64,000 nt of DNA from Siphlonurus alternatus (taxonomy: Eukaryota; Arthropoda; Insecta; Ephemeroptera; Siphlonuridae), in contig OX463786.1 in NCBI GenBank assembly GCA_949825025.1, positions 16,191,911 to 16,255,910 on the forward strand, in the 5' to 3' direction. The notes beneath the pieces are model-generated. The model was not told the DNA's origin. It saw nothing but the letters and a program-made list of their open reading frames with translations, and did no database searches. Of the stretch, positions 63,308 to 64,000 are shown one piece after another. Numbering within the stretch: the stretch's first letter is position 1; every line of letters starts with the position of its first letter. The translations under genes were made by a program, and so were the position numbers.

Positions 63308-63608
63308 TACTAAAGAATAAATAGAGGGTACCGAATCCACTACTCTACTCTGAAGTTTTTCAGATTTTTTTGAGTCCCGGAACTATTTTTAAATAATTAT
63401 TGAAAGTGCGGCCACGCCCCCTGGTGGTGTCAATAGGCGTTTAGTCTCTATCCTTTTTTATTAAAAGGATCCAGGGGGTCAATATAACTTACAGAACTTT
63501 CAATAATTATTTAATTTAAAAATAGTTCTGGAACTAAAAAAAAAAAAAAAAACTGAAAAAATTTTGAGTACATAATATAATTTGGTCCCCTCTATTAATT
63601 TCTGCAAG
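63308..63608. mobile_element. Palindromic MITE, family G, third copy
   Basis: AATAAATAGAGGGTACCGAA at the left and TTGGTCCCCTCTATTAATTT at the right are inverted. GGAACTATTTTTAAATAATT pairs with AATTTAAAAATAGTTCTGGA. The centre contains GCGGCCACGCCCCCTGG, the inverse of the block in the 35-kb copy. Confidence 0.75.
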
Positions 63609-64000
63609 AAAAATTTTTCAAGCAAGTTATCCATTTACTGAAAGGCTGCAAAGAAAATATATTATCAATGTTCATTCAGACAAATTTTTTCATTCATTCG
63701 ATCGACCTTACGTCAAAGTACATAAAGAAATCGTGTGCGGAAATCCTGAATATATATTTAAGGACTTACGAACAGACCTATTTTATTGCAGAAATAAAAA
63801 CAGGATAACTGAAAAAACCTACAGCTTCCGGCTAATTTACACGGAATTTGAACTATTGAGAATAGGCATAAATTTTTGATACATCGTAAATAATTTATAA
63901 ATATATTTTGGATTAATTTAGGTTATAATAGCTTAAAATGTCAATTATTTATATACTTGTTCCAATCCAGTAACATCAATAGTCAAATTGTCAATAATAT

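Overview
The window is nuclear DNA from an animal. It is very AT-rich and packed with introns and short transposon remnants. Three conserved housekeeping genes can be assembled exon by exon, all on the minus strand: ribosomal protein L26 (155 aa), spliceosome subunit SF3A3 (500 aa) and 20S proteasome subunit alpha-2 (PSMA2, 234 aa). A fourth minus-strand gene, an ARID5B-like regulator, contributes only its first two coding exons and continues past the left edge. Gene sequence and repeat style (an RPL26 tail rich in Ala/Thr, SINE bodies and a LINE tail of kinds I associate with arthropods) suggest an invertebrate, perhaps an arthropod. This is inference; no marker here settles the phylum.

Layout. 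1-10,408: probable intron of the ARID5B-like gene, about 75-80% AT, with few identifiable repeats. 10,409-10,845: its two 5' coding exons. 10,846-13,031: intergenic, with a 651-bp element sitting exactly between TTAA sites. 13,032-17,175: RPL26, including a non-coding first exon. Each of its three introns holds one near-identical 147-nt element with C/D-box snoRNA architecture on the sense strand. 17,176-19,709: intergenic, with a 5S-rRNA-derived SINE. 19,710-26,729: SF3A3, 11 coding exons. 28,395-31,867: PSMA2, 5 exons, with a complete non-autonomous hAT element and its 8-bp target duplication in intron 4.

From 31,868 to 64,000 I recognise no protein-coding exon. The region is a mosaic of palindromic MITEs, hAT-type elements, SINEs and microsatellites. 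The most striking item is a 2.9-kb foldback element (51,481-54,385) with an exact 8-bp target duplication, terminal 15-mer arrays, a second nested palindrome built from ~80-bp units, a central ATTT microsatellite and a decayed cysteine-rich coding fragment.

RPL26, SF3A3 and PSMA2 serve translation, splicing and protein degradation and share strand but no operon-like link; each looks like an independent transcription unit. The best candidates for something undescribed are the one-per-intron snoRNA-like set in RPL26 and the nested foldback element.
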